A stretch of 64,000 nucleotides of DNA from Ptiloglossa arizonensis (taxonomy: Eukaryota; Arthropoda; Insecta; Hymenoptera; Colletidae): assembly GCF_051014685.1 (NCBI RefSeq), contig NW_027478443.1, positions 930,001-994,000 of the forward strand, read 5' to 3'. The notes below the pieces were generated by a model. It made no database searches. It saw only the letters and a list, made by a program, of their open reading frames with translations, and was not told the origin of the DNA. The stretch's first letter is position 1. Each line of letters opens with the position of its first letter. Positions 35,201 to 48,500 of the stretch are shown here, piece after piece. Made by a program: the position numbers and the translations under genes.

Positions 35201-37617
35201 CATACCGTTGTAATCGGGCGAGTTTCTACTTTCAGACGCTACAGGAATTTTTGGGTTAGGTCAATCCGTTCGCGAGATATGGGAGTTTGAAGCCAAGAAA
35301 TGGTTGAGAAGGCAAAAAATTTTTCGCAATTCTACTTCTCCAAACGCTTCACCAGAATGGCGTAGGGAAAAAATACACATACCGTTGTAATCGGGCGAGT
35401 TTCTACTTTCAGATTCAACAGGAATTTTTGGGTTAGGTCAATCCGTTCGCGAGATATGGGAGTTTGAAGCTAAGAAATGGTTGAGAAGACAACAAATTTT
35501 TCGCACTTCTGCTGCTTCAAACGCTTAACCAGAATGGCCTAGGGAAAAAATACACATACCGTTGTAATCGGGCGAGTTTCTACTTTCAGACGCAACAGGA
35601 ATTTTTGGGTTAGGTCAATCCGTTCGCGAGATATGGGAGTTTGAAGCCAAGGAATGGTTGAGAAGGCAAAAAATTTTTCGCAATTCTGCTGCTCCAAACG
35701 CTTAACCAGAATGGCCTAGGGAAAAAATACACATACCTTTGTAATCGGGCGAGTTTCTACTTTCAGATGCAACTGGAATATTTGGGTTATGTCAATCCGT
35801 TCGCGAGATGTGGGAGTTTGAAGCCATAAATGGTTGAGAAGGCAAAAAATTTTTCGCAATTCTGCTGCGACAAACTCATAACCAGAATGGCCTAGGGAAA
35901 AAATACACATACCGTTGTAATCGGGCGAGTTTCTACTTTTAGATTCAATAGGAATTTTTGGATTAGGTCAATCCGTTCGCGAGATATGGGAGTTTAAAGC
36001 TAAGAAATGGTTAAGAAGACAACAAATTTTTCGCAATTCTGCTGCTCCAAACGCTTAACCAGAATGGGCTAGGGAAAAAATACACATAGCGTTCTAATCG
36101 GACGAGTTTCTACTTTCAGACGCTACAGGTATTTTTGGGTTGGGTCAATCCGTTCGCGAGATATGGGAGTTTGAAGCCAAGAAATTGTTGAGAAGGCAAA
36201 AAATTTTTCGCAATTCTGCTTCACCAAACGCTTAACCAGAATGGCCTAGAGAAAAAATACACATACCTTTGTAATCGGGCGAGTTTCTACTTTCAGATGC
36301 AACAGGAATATTTGGGTTAGGTCAATCCGTTCGCGAGATATGGGAGTTTGAAGCTAAGAAATGGTTAAGAAGACAACAAATTTTTCGCAATTCTGCTGCT
36401 CCAAACGCTTAACCAGAATGGGCTAGGGAAAAAATACACATACCGTTGTAATCGGGCGGGTTTCTACTTTCAGATGCAACCGGAATTTTTGGGTTAGGCC
36501 AATCCGTTCGCGAGATATGGGAGTTTGAAGCTAAGAAATGGTTCAGAAGAAAACAAATTTTTCGCACTTCTGCTGCTCCAAACGCTTAACCAGAATGGCC
36601 TAGGGAAAAAATACACATACCGTTGTAATCGGGCGAGTTTCTACTTTCAGACGCAACAGGAATTTTTGGGTTAGGTCAATCCGTTCGCGAGATATGGGAG
36701 TTTGAAGCTAAGAAATGGTTAAGAAGACAACAAATTTTTCGCAATTCTGCTGCTCCAAACGCTTAACCAGAATGGGCTAGGGAAAAAATTCACATACCGT
36801 TGAAATCGGGCGGGTTTCTACTTTCAGACACTACAGGAATTTTTGGGTTAGGTCAATCCGTTCACGAGATATGGGAGTTTGAAGCCAAGAAATGGTTGAG
36901 AAGGCAAAAAATTTTTCGCAATTCTGCTGCTCCAAACGCTTAACCAGACTGGCCTAGGGAAAAAATACACATACCGTCGTAATCGGGCGAGTTTCTACTT
37001 TCAGATGCAACAGGAATTTTCGGGTTAGGTCAATCCGTTCGCGAGATATGGGAGTTTGAAGCTAAGAAATGGTTGAGAAGACAACAAATTTTTCGCACTT
37101 CTGCTGCTTCAAACGCTTAACCAGAATGGCCTAGGGAAAAAATACACATACCGTTGTAATCGGGCGAGTTTCTACTTTCAGACGCTACAGGAATTTTTGG
37201 GTTAGGTCAATCCGTTCGCGAGATATGGGAGTTTGAAGCTAAGAAATGGTTGAGAAGACAACAAATTTTTCGCACTTCTGCTGCTCCAAACGCTTAACCA
37301 GAATGGCCTAGGGAAAAAATACACATACCGTTGTAATCGGGCGAGTTTCTACTTTCAGATGCAACGGGAATTTTTGGGTTAGGTCAATCCGTTCGCGAGA
37401 TATGGGAGTTTGAAGCTAAGAAATGGTTGAGAAGACAGCGAATTTTTCGTACTTCTGCTGCTCCAAACGCTTAACCAGAATGGCCTAGGGAAAAAATACA
37501 CATACCGTTGTAATCGGGCGAGTTTCTACTTTCAGATGCAACAGGAATTTTTGGGTTAGGTCAATCCGTTCGCCAGATATGGGAGTTTGAAGCTAAGAAA
37601 TAGTTGAGAAGACAACA
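29224..37617. repeat. Irregular satellite domain with mixed unit types
   Basis: This stretch carries recognisable fragments of the 26-29 kb block (ATATGGTTGTTTGAAGC units, TTTTGCTCCTCC units) and of the 19-24 kb block, in shuffled order. After about 33.3 kb the units vary more, with changes such as GGCGTAGGG, CTCATAACC and GAAGCCATAAATGG (near 35820, a short internal deletion). The last CGGTCGAGTTCC unit I saw is near 30790. No gene was seen. Confidence 0.75.
31080..32355. repeat. 5-unit higher-order repeat, 885-bp period
   Basis: CAACGGGAATTTTTGGG with GGTTATGTCAATCCATTCG lies at about 31171 and 32056, 885 bp apart (5 x 177). GACGCTACTGG and A7-TTTACGC units match at the same offset. The match is lost at about 31470/32355. 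Confidence 0.8.
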
Positions 37618-40272
37618 AATTTTTCGCAATTCTGCTGCTCCAAACGCTTAACCAGAATGGGCTAGGGAAAAAATACACATACCGTTGTAATCGGGCGAGT
37701 TTCTACTTTCAGATGCAACAGGAATTTCTGGGTTAGGTCAATCCGTTCGCGAGATATGGTTGTTTGAAGCTAAGAAATGGTTGAGAAGACAAAAAATTTT
37801 TCGCACTTCTGCTGCTCCAAACGCTTAACCAGAATGGCCTAGGGAAAAAATACACATACCGTTGTAATCGGGCGAGTTTCTACTTTCAGACGCTACAGGA
37901 ATTTTTGGGTTAGGTCAATCCGTTCGCGAGATATGGGAGTTTGAAGCCAAGAAATGGTTGAGAAAGCAAAAAATTTTTCGCAATTCTGCTTCTCCAAACG
38001 CTTAACCAGAATGGCCTATGGAAAAAATACACATACTGTTGTAATCGGGCGAGTTTCTACTTTCAGACGATACAGGAATTTTTGGGTTAGGTCAATCCGT
38101 TCGCGAGATATGGGAGTTTGAAGCCAAGAAATTGTTGAGAAGGCAAAAAATTTTTCGCAATTCTGCTTCACCAAACGCTTAACCAGAATGGCCTAGAGAA
38201 AAAATACACATACCTTTGTAATCGGGCGAGTTTCTACTTTCACATGCAACAGGAATTTCTGGGTTAGGTCAATCCGTTCGCGAGATATGGTTGTTTGAAG
38301 CTAAGAAATGGTTGAGAAGACAAAAAATTTTTCGCACTTCTGCTGTTCCAAACGCTTAACCAGAATGGGCTTGGGAAAAAATACACATACCGTTGTAATC
38401 GGGCGAGTTTCTACTTTCAGACGCTACAGGAATTTTTGGGTTGGGTCAATCCGTTCGCGAGATATGGGAGTTTGAAGCCAAGAAATTGTTGAGAAGGCAA
38501 AAAATTGTTCGCAATTCTGCTTCACCAAACGCTTAACCAGAATGGCCTAGAGAAAAAATACACATACCTTTGTAATCGGGCGAGTTTCTACTTTCAGATG
38601 CAACAGGAATATTTGGGTTAGGTCAATCCGTTCGCGAGATATGGGAGTTTGAAGCTAAGAAATGGTTAAGAAGACAACAAATTTTTCGCAATTCTGCTGC
38701 TCCAAACGCTTAACCAGAATGGGCTAGGGAAAAAATACACATACCGTTGTAATCGGGCGAGTTTCTACTTTCAGATGCAATTGGAATTTTTGGGTTAGGC
38801 CAATCCGTTCGCGAGACATGGGAGTTTGAAGCTAAGAAATGGTTCAGAAGAAAACAAATTTTTCGCACTTCTGCTGCTCCAAACGCTTAACCAGAATGGC
38901 CTAGGGAAAAAATACACATACCGTTGTAATCGGGCGAGTTTCTACTTTCAGACGCAACAGGAATTTTTGGGTTAGGTCAATCCGTTCGCGAGATATGGGA
39001 GTTTGAAGCCAAGGAATGGTTGAGAAGGCAAAAAATTTTTCGCAATTCTGCTGCTCCAAACGCTTAACCAGAATGGCCTAGGGAAAAAATACACATACCT
39101 TTGTAATCGGGCGAGTTTCTACTTTCAGATGCAACAGGAATATTTGGGTTATGTCAATCCGTTCGCGAGATATGGGAGTTTGAAGCCAAGAAATGGTTGA
39201 GAAGGCAAACAATTTTTCGCATTTCTGCTTCTCCAAACGCTTAACCAGAATGGCCTAGGGAAAAAATACACATACCGTTGTAATCGGGCGAGTTTCTACT
39301 TTCAGATGCAACAGGAATTTTGGGGTTAGGTCAATCCGTTCGCCAGATATGGGAGTTTGAAGCTAAGAAATAGTTGAGAAGACAACAAATTTTTCGCAAT
39401 TCTGCTGCTCCAAACGCTTAACCAGAATGGGCTAGGGAAAAAATACACATACCGTTGTAATCGGGCGAGTTTCTACTTTCAGATGCAACAGGAATTTCTG
39501 GGTTAGGTCAATCCGTTCGCGAGATATGGGAGTTTGAAGCCAAGAAATTGTTGAGAAGGCAAAAAATTTTTCGCAATTCTGCTTCACCAAACGCTTAACC
39601 AGAATGGCCTAGAGAAAAAATACACATACCTTTGTAATCGGGCGAGTTTCTACTTTCAGATGCAACAGGAATTTCTGGGTTAGGTCAATCCGTTCGTGAG
39701 ATATGGTTGTTTGAAGCTAAGAAATGGTTGAGAAGACAAAAAATTTTTCGCACTTCTGCTGTTCCAAACGCTTAACCAGAATGGGCTAGGGAAAAAATAC
39801 ACATACCGTTGTAATCGGGCGAGAATCTACTTTCAGACGCTACAGGAATTTTTGGGTTGGGTCAATCCGTTCGCGAGATATGGGAGTTTGAAGCCAAGAA
39901 ATTGTTGAGAAGGCAAAAAATTGTTCGCAATTCTGCTTCACCAAACGCTTAACCAGAATGGCCTAGAGAAAAAATACACATACCTTTGTAATCGGGCGAG
40001 TTTCTACTTTCAGATGCAACAGGAATATTTGGGTTAGGTCAATCCGTTCGCGAGATATGGGAGTTTGAAGCTAAGAAATGGTTAAGAAGACAACAAATTT
40101 TTCGCAATTCTGCTGCTCCAAACGCTTAACCAGAATGGGCTAGGGAAAAAATACACATACCGTTGTAATCGGGCGAGTTTCTACTTTCAGATGCAATTGG
40201 AATTTTTGGGTTAGGCCAATCCGTTCGCGAGACATGGGAGTTTGAAGCTAAGAAATGGTTCAGAAGAAAACA
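37618..40272. repeat. 15-unit higher-order repeat, copy 1 (2655 bp)
   Basis: GGAATTTCTGG at 37721 recurs at 40376, and the rare ATGGCCTATGG at 38011 recurs at 40666. Both offsets are 2655 bp, exactly 15 x 177. Other members include CACATGCAACAGG, GGGCTTGGG and GAGACATGGG units. This copy contains two units near 39240-39600 (with GGAATTTTGGGG and AAATAGTTGAG) that the next copy lacks. Confidence 0.88.
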
Positions 40273-42573
40273 AATTTTTCGCAATTCTGCTGCTCCAAAC
40301 GCTTAACCAGAATGGGCTAGGGAAAAAATACACATACCGTTGTAATCGGGCGAGTTTCTACTTTCAGATGCAACAGGAATTTCTGGGTTAGGTCAATCCG
40401 TTCGCGAGATATGGTTGTTTGAAGCTAAGAAATGGTTGAGAAGACAAAAAATTTTTCGCACTTCTGCTGCTCCAAACGCTTAACCAGAATGGCCTAGGGA
40501 AAAAATACACATACCGTTGTAATCGGGCGAGTTTCTACTTTCAGACGCTACAGGAATTTTTGGGTTAGGTCAATCCGTTCGCGAGATATGGGAGTTTGAA
40601 GCCAAGAAATGGTTGAGAAAGCAAAAAATTTTTCGCAATTCTGCTTCTCCAAACGCTTAACCAGAATGGCCTATGGAAAAAATACACATACCGTTGTAAT
40701 CGGGCGAGTTTCTACTTTCAGACGATACAGGAATTTTTGGGTTAGGTCAATCCGTTCGCGAGATATGGGAGTTTGAAGCCAAGAAATTGTTGAGAAGGCA
40801 AAAAATTTTTCGCAATTCTGCTTCACCAAACGCTTAACCAGAATGGCCTAGAGAAAAAATACACATACCTTTGTAATCGGGCGAGTTTCTACTTTCACAT
40901 GCAACAGGAATTTCTGGGTTAGGTCAATCCGTTCGCGAGATATGGTTGTTTGAAGCTAAGAAATGGTTGAGAAGACAAAAAATTTTTCGCACTTCTGCTG
41001 TTCCAAACGCTTAACCAGAATGGGCTTGGGAAAAAATACACATACCGTTGTAATCGGGCGAGTTTCTACTTTCAGACGCTACAGGAATTTTTGGGTTGGG
41101 TCAATCCGTTCGCGAGATATGGGAGTTTGAAGCCAAGAAATTGTTGAGAAGGCAAAAAATTGTTCGCAATTCTGCTTCACCAAACGCTTAACCAGAATGG
41201 CCTAGAGAAAAAATACACATACCTTTGTAATCGGGCGAGTTTCTACTTTCAGATGCAACAGGAATATTTGGGTTAGGTCAATCCGTTCGCGAGATATGGG
41301 AGTTTGAAGCTAAGAAATGGTTAAGAAGACAACAAATTTTTCGCAATTCTGCTGCTCCAAACGCTTAACCAGAATGGGCTAGGGAAAAAATACACATACC
41401 GTTGTAATCGGGCGAGTTTCTACTTTCAGATGCAATTGGAATTTTTGGGTTAGGCCAATCCGTTCGCGAGACATGGGAGTTTGAAGCTAAGAAATGGTTC
41501 AGAAGAAAACAAATTTTTCGCACTTCTGCTGCTCCAAACGCTTAACCAGAATGGCCTAGGGAAAAAATACACATACCGTTGTAATCGGGCGAGTTTCTAC
41601 TTTCAGACGCAACAGGAATTTTTGGGTTAGGTCAATCCGTTCGCGAGATATGGGAGTTTGAAGCCAAGGAATGGTTGAGAAGGCAAAAAATTTTTCGCAA
41701 TTCTGCTGCTCCAAACGCTTAACCAGAATGGCCTAGGGAAAAAATACACATACCTTTGTAATCGGGCGAGTTTCTACTTTCAGATGCAACAGGAATATTT
41801 GGGTTATGTCAATCCGTTCGCGAGATATGGGAGTTTGAAGCCAAGAAATGGTTGAGAAGGCAAACAATTTTTCGCATTTCTGCTTCTCCAAACGCTTAAC
41901 CAGAATGGCCTAGGGAAAAAATACACATACCTTTGTAATCGGGCGAGTTTCTACTTTCAGATGCAACAGGAATTTCTGGGTTAGGTCAATCCGTTCGCGA
42001 GATATGGTTGTTTGAAGCTAAGAAATGGTTGAGAAGACAAAAAATTTTTCGCACTTCTGCTGTTCCAAACGCTTAACCAGAATGGGCTAGGGAAAAAATA
42101 CACATACCGTTGTAATCGGGCGAGAATCTACTTTCAGACGCTACAGGAATTTTTGGGTTGGGTCAATCCGTTCGCGAGATATGGGAGTTTGAAGCCAAGA
42201 AATTGTTGAGAAGGCAAAAAATTGTTCGCAATTCTGCTTCACCAAACGCTTAACCAGAATGGCCTAGAGAAAAAATACACATACCTTTGTAATCGGGCGA
42301 GTTTCTACTTTCAGATGCAACAGGAATATTTGGGTTAGGTCAATCCGTTCGCGAGATATGGGAGTTTGAAGCTAAGAAATGGTTAAGAAGACAACAAATT
42401 TTTCGCAATTCTGCTGCTCCAAACGCTTAACCAGAATGGGCTAGGGAAAAAATACACATACCGTTGTAATCGGGCGAGTTTCTACTTTCAGATGCAATTG
42501 GAATTTTTGGGTTAGGCCAATCCGTTCGCGAGACATGGGAGTTTGAAGCTAAGAAATGGTTCAGAAGAAAACA
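40273..42573. repeat. Higher-order repeat copy 2, shortened to 13 units (2301 bp)
   Basis: The marker ATGGCCTATGG at 40666 recurs at 42967, 2301 bp or 13 units away. Compared with copy 1, two consecutive units are missing near 41900, with exact 177-bp phasing kept. Otherwise the order and private variants are the same. Confidence 0.88.
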
Positions 42574-45537
42574 AATTTTTCGCAATTCTGCTGCTCCAAA
42601 CGCTTAACCAGAATGGGCTAGGGAAAAAATACACATACCGTTGTAATCGGGCGAGTTTCTACTTTCAGATGCAACAGGAATTTCTGGGTTAGGTCAATCC
42701 GTTCGCGAGATATGGTTGTTTGAAGGTAAGAAATGGTTGAGAAGACAAAAAATTTTTCGCACTTCTGCTGCTCCAAACGCTTAACCAGAATGGCCTAGGG
42801 AAAAAATACACATACCGTTGTAATCGGGCGAGTTTCTACTTTCAGACGCTACAGGAATTTTTGGGTTAGGTCAATCCGTTCGCGAGATATGGGAGTTTGA
42901 AGCCAAGAAATGGTTGAGAAAGCAAAAAATTTTTCGCAATTCTGCTTCTCCAAACGCTTAACCAGAATGGCCTATGGAAAAAATACACATACCGTTGTAA
43001 TCGGGCGAGTTTCTACTTTCAGACGATACAGGAATTTTTGGGTTAGGTCAATCCGTTCGCGAGATATGGGAGTTTGAAGCCAAGAAATTGTTGAGAAGGC
43101 AAAAAATTTTTCGCAATTCTGCTTCACCAAACGCTTAACCAGAATGGCCTAGAGAAAAAATACACATACCTTTGTAATCGGGCGAGTTTCTACTTTCACA
43201 TGCAACAGGAATTTCTGGGTTAGGTCAATCCGTTCGCGAGATATGGTTGTTTGAAGCTAAGAAATGGTTGAGAAGACAAAAAATTTTTCGCACTTCTGCT
43301 GTTCCAAACGCTTAACCAGAATGGGCTTGGGAAAAAATACACATACCGTTGTAATCGGGCGAGTTTCTACTTTCAGACGCTACAGGAATTTTTGGGTTGG
43401 GTCAATCCGTTCGCGAGATATGGGAGTTTGAAGCCAAGAAATTGTTGAGAAGGCAAAAAATTGTTCGCAATTCTGCTTCACCAAACGCTTAACCAGAATG
43501 GCCTAGAGAAAAAATACACATACCTTTGTAATCGGGCGAGTTTCTACTTTCAGATGCAACAGGAATATTTGGGTTAGGTCAATCCGTTCGCGAGATATGG
43601 GAGTTTGAAGCTAAGAAATGGTTCAGAAGAAAACAAATTTTTCGCACTTCTGCTGCTCCAAACGCTTAACCAGAATGGCCTAGGGAAAAAATACACATAC
43701 CGTTGTAATCGGGCGAGTTTCTACTTTCAGACGCAACAGGAATTTTTGGGTTAGGTCAATCCGTTCGCGAGATATGGGAGTTTGAAGCCAAGGAATGGTT
43801 GAGAAGGCAAAAAATTTTTCGCAATTCTGCTGCTCCAAACGCTTAACCAGAATGGCCTAGGGAAAAAATACACATACCTTTGTAATCGGGCGAGTTTCTA
43901 CTTTCAGATGCAACAGGAATATTTGGGTTATGTCAATCCGTTCGCGAGATATGGGAGTTTGAAGCCAAGAAATGGTTGAGAAGGCAAACAATTTTTCGCA
44001 TTTCTGCTTCTCCAAACGCTTAACCAGAATGGCCTAGGGAAAAAATACACATACCGTTGTAATCGGGCGAGTTTCTACTTTCAGATGCAACAGGAATTTT
44101 GGGGTTAGGTCAATCCGTTCGCCAGATATGGGAGTTTGAAGCTAAGAAATAGTTGAGAAGACAACAAATTTTTCGCAATTCTGCTGCTCCAAACGCTTAA
44201 CCAGAATGGGCTAGGGAAAAAATACACATACCGTTGTAATCGGGCGAGTTTCTACTTTCAGATGCAACAGGAATTTCTGGGTTAGGTCAATCCGTTCGCG
44301 AGATATGGGAGTTTGAAGCCAAGAAATTGTTGAGAAGGCAAAAAATTTTTCGCAATTCTGCTTCACCAAACGCTTAACCAGAATGGCCTAGAGAAAAAAT
44401 ACATATACCTTTGTAATCGGGCGAGTTTCTACTTTCAGATGCAACAGGAATTTCTGGGTTAGGTCAATCCGTTCGCGAGATATGGTTGTTTGAAGCTAAG
44501 AAATGGTTGAGAAGACAAAAAATTTTTCGTACTTCTGCTGTTCCAAACGCTTAACCAGAATGGGCTAGGGAAAAAATACACATACCGTTGTAATCGGGCG
44601 AGAATCTACTTTCAGACGCTACAGGAATTTTTGGGTTGGGTCAATCCGTTCGCGAGATATGGGAGTTTGAAGCCAAGAAATTGTTGAGAAGGCAAAAAAT
44701 TGTTCGCAATTCTGCTTCACCAAACGCTTAACCAGAATGGCCTAGAGAAAAAATACACATACCTTTGTAATCGGGCGAGTTTCTACTTTCAGATGCAACA
44801 GGAATATTTGGGTTAGGTCAATCCGTTCGCGAGATATGGGAGTTTGAAGCTAAGAAATGGTTAAGAAGACAACAAATTTTTCGCATTTCTGCTGCTCCAA
44901 ACGCTTAACCAGAATGGGCTAGGGAAAAAATACACATACCGTTGTAATCGGGCGAGTTTCTACTTTCAGATGCAATTGGAATTTTTGGGTTAGGCCAATC
45001 CGTTCGCGAGACATGGGAGTTTGAAGCTAAGAAATGGTTCAGAAGAAAACAAATTTTTCGCACTTCTGCTGCTCCAAACGCTTAACCAGAATGGCCTAGG
45101 GAAAAAATACACATACCGTTGTAATCGGGCGAGTTTCTACTTTCAGACGCAACAGTAATTTTTGGGTTAGGTCAATCCGTTCGCGAGATATGGGAGTTTG
45201 AAGCCAAGGAATGGTTGAGAAGGCAAAAAATTTTTCGCAATTCTGCTGCTCCAAACGCTTAACCAGAATGGCCTAGGGAAAAAATACACATACCTTTGTA
45301 ATCGGGCGAGTTTCTACTTTCAGATGCAACAGGAATATTTGGGTTATGTCAATCCGTTCTCGAGATATGGGAGTTTGAAGCCAAGAAATGGTTGAGAAGG
45401 CAAACAATTTTTCGCATTTCTGCTTCTCCAAACGCTTAACCAGAATGGCCTAGGGAAAAAATACACATACCGTTGTAATCGGGCGAGTTTCTACTTTCAG
45501 ATGCAACAGGAATTTTTGGGTTAGGTCAATCCGTTCG
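42574..45537. repeat. Higher-order repeat copy 3 plus a partial copy
   Basis: The copy starts like the previous two but loses one unit at 43597-43623. The GAATATTTGGG unit is fused to the second half of its neighbour that carries TTCAGAAGAAAAC. The AAATAGTTGAG unit present in copy 1 is retained. GAGAATCTAC at 39821, 42122 and 44600 gives spacings of 13 and 14 units. After about 45060 a partial repeat of the 38.86-39.33 kb block follows, ending near 45537. Confidence 0.82.
43597..43623. other. Unequal-exchange junction (one-unit deletion)
   Basis: Left of this interval the unit has GAGATATGGG (T at 43596), as in the GAATATTTGGG unit of the sister copies. Right of it the unit has GGTTCAG (C at 43624), as in the following GAGACATGGG unit. 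The sister copies near 38.6 and 41.3 kb have both units complete. The breakpoint therefore falls in shared sequence, as expected for homologous unequal exchange. Confidence 0.8.
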
Positions 45538-48500
45538 CCAGATATGGGAGCTTGAAGCCAAGGAATGGTTGAGAATGCAAAAAAATTTACGCAATTCTGC
45601 TGCTCCAAACGCTTAACCAGAATGGCCTAGGGAAAAAATACACATACCGTTGTAATCGGGCGAGTTTCTACTTTCAGATGCAACAGGAATTTTTGGGTTA
45701 GGTCAATCCGTTCGCCAGATATGGGAGTTTGAAGCTAAGAAATGGTTGAGAAGACAACAAATTTTTCGCAATTCTGCTGCTCCAAACGCTTAACCAGAAT
45801 GGGCTAGGGCAAAAATACACATACCGTTGTAATCGGGCGAGTTTCTACTTTCAGATGCAGCAGGAATTTCTGGGTTAGGTCAATCCGTTCGCGAGATATG
45901 GTTGTTTGAAGCTAAGAAATGGTTGAGAAGACAAAAAATTTTTCGCACTTCTGCTGTTCCAAACGCTTAACCAGAATGGGTTAGGGAAAAAATACACATA
46001 CCGTTGTATTCGGGCGAGTTTCTACTTTCAGACGCTACAGGAATTTTTGGGTTGGGTCAATCCGTTCGCGAGATATGGGAGTTTGAAGCCAAGAAATTGT
46101 TGAGAAGGCAAAAAATTTTTCGCAATTCTGCTTCACCAAACGCTTAACCAGAAGGGCCTAGAGAAAAAATACACATACCATTGTAATCGGGCGAGCTTCT
46201 ACTTTCAGATGCAACAGGAATATTTGGGTTAGGTCAATCCGTTCGCGAGATATGGGAGTTTGAAGCTAAGAAATGGTTAAGAAGACAACAAATTTTTCGC
46301 AATTCTGCTGCTCCAAACGCTTAACCAGAATGGGCTAGGGAAAAAATACACATACCGTTGTAATCGGGCGAGTTTCTACTTTCAGATGCAACGGGAATTT
46401 TTGGGTTAGGTCAATCCGTTCGCCAGATATGGGAGTTTGAAGCTAAGAAATGGATGAGAAGACAGCAAATTTTTGCACTTCTGCTGCTCCAAACGCTTAA
46501 CCAGAATGGCCTAGGGAAAAAATACACATAACTTTGTAATCGGGCGAGTTTCTACTTTCAGACGCTACAGGAATTTTTGGGTTGGGTCAATCCGTTCGCG
46601 AGATATGGGAGTTTGAAGCCAAGAAATTGTTGAGAAGGCAAAAAATTTTTCGCAATTCTGCTTCACCAAACGCTTAACGAGAATGGCCTAGAGAAAAAAT
46701 ACACATACCGTTGTAATCGGGCGAGTTTCTACTTTCAGATGCAACAGGAATTTTTGGGTTAGGTCAATTCGTTCGCCAGATATGGGAGCTTGAAGCCAAG
46801 GAATGGTTGAGAATGCAAAAAAATTTACGCAATTCTGCTGCTCCAAACGCTTAACCAGAATGGCCTAGGGAAAAAATACACATACCGTTGTAATCGGGCG
46901 AGTTTCTACTTTCAGATGCAACAGGAATTTTTGGGTTAGGTCAATCCGTCCGCGAGATATGGGAGTTTGAAGCTAAGAAATGGTTGAGAAGACAACACAT
47001 TTTTCGCACTTCTGCTGCTCCAAACGCTTAACCAGAATGGCCTAGGGAAAAAATACACATACCGTTGTAATCGGGCGAGTTTCTACTTTCAGATGCAACA
47101 GGAACTTTTGGGTTAGGTCAATCCGTTCGCGAGATATGGTTGTTTGAAGCTAAGAAATGGTTGAGAAGACAACAAATTTTTCGCAATTCTGCTGCTCCAA
47201 ACGCTTAACCAGAATGGGCTAGGGCAAAAATACACATACCGTTGTAATCGGGCGAGTTTCTACTTTCAGATGCAGCAGGAATTTCTGGGTTAGGTCAATC
47301 CGTTCGCGAGATATGGTTGTTTGAAGCTAAGAAATGGTTGAGAAGACAAAAAATTTTTCGCACTTCTGCTGTTCCAAACGCTTAACCAGAATGGGTTAGG
47401 GAAAAAATACACATACCGTTGTAATCGGGCGAGTTTCTACTTTCAGACGCTACAGGAATTTTTGGGTTGGGTCAATCCGTTCGCGAGATATGGGAGTTTG
47501 AAGCCAAGAAATTGTTGAGAAGGCAAAAAATTTTTCGCAATTCTGCATCACCAAACGCTTAACCAGAAGGGCCTAGAGAAAAAATACACATACCTTTGTA
47601 ATCGGGCGAGCTTCTACTTTCAGATGCAACAGGAATATTTGGGTTAGGTCAATCCGTTCGCGAGATATGGGAGTTTGAAGCTAAGAAATGGTTAAGAAGA
47701 CAACAAATTTTTGCACTTCTGCTGCTCCAAACGCTTAACCAGAATGGCCTAGGGAAAAAATACACATACCGTTGTAATCGGGCGAGTTTCTACTTTCAGA
47801 TGCAACAGGAATTTTTGGGTTAGGTCAATCCGTTCGCCAGATATGGGAGTTTGAAGCTAAGAAATGGTTGAGAAGACAACAAATTTTTCGCAATTCTGCT
47901 GCTCCAAACGCTTAACCAGAATGGGCTAGGGAAAAAATACACATACCGTTGTAATCGGGCGAGTTTCTACTTTCAGATGCAACGGGAATTTTTGGGTTAG
48001 GTCAATCCGTTCGCGAGATATGGGAGTTTGAAGCTAAGAAATGGTTGAGAAGACAGCAAATTTTTCGCACTTCTGCTGCTCCAAACGCTTAACCAGAATG
48101 GCCTAGGGAAAAAATGCACATACCTTTGTAATCGGGCGAGTTTCTACTTTCAGATGCAACAGGAATTTTTGGGTTAGGTCAATCCGTTCGCCAGATATGG
48201 GAGTTTGAAGCTAAGAAATGGTTGAGAAGACAACAAATTTTTCGCAATTCTGCTGCTCCAAACGCTTAACCAGAATGGGCTAGGGAAAAAATGCACATAC
48301 CATTGTAATCGGGCGAGTTTCTACTTTCAGATGCAACAGGAATTTTTGGGTTAGGTCAATCCGTTCGCCAGATATGGGAGTTTGAAGCTAAGAAATGGAT
48401 GAGAAGACAGCAAATTTTTGCACTTCTGCTGCTCCAAACGCTTAACCAGAATGGCCTAGGGAAAAAATACACATAACGTTGTAATCGGGCGAGTTTCTAC

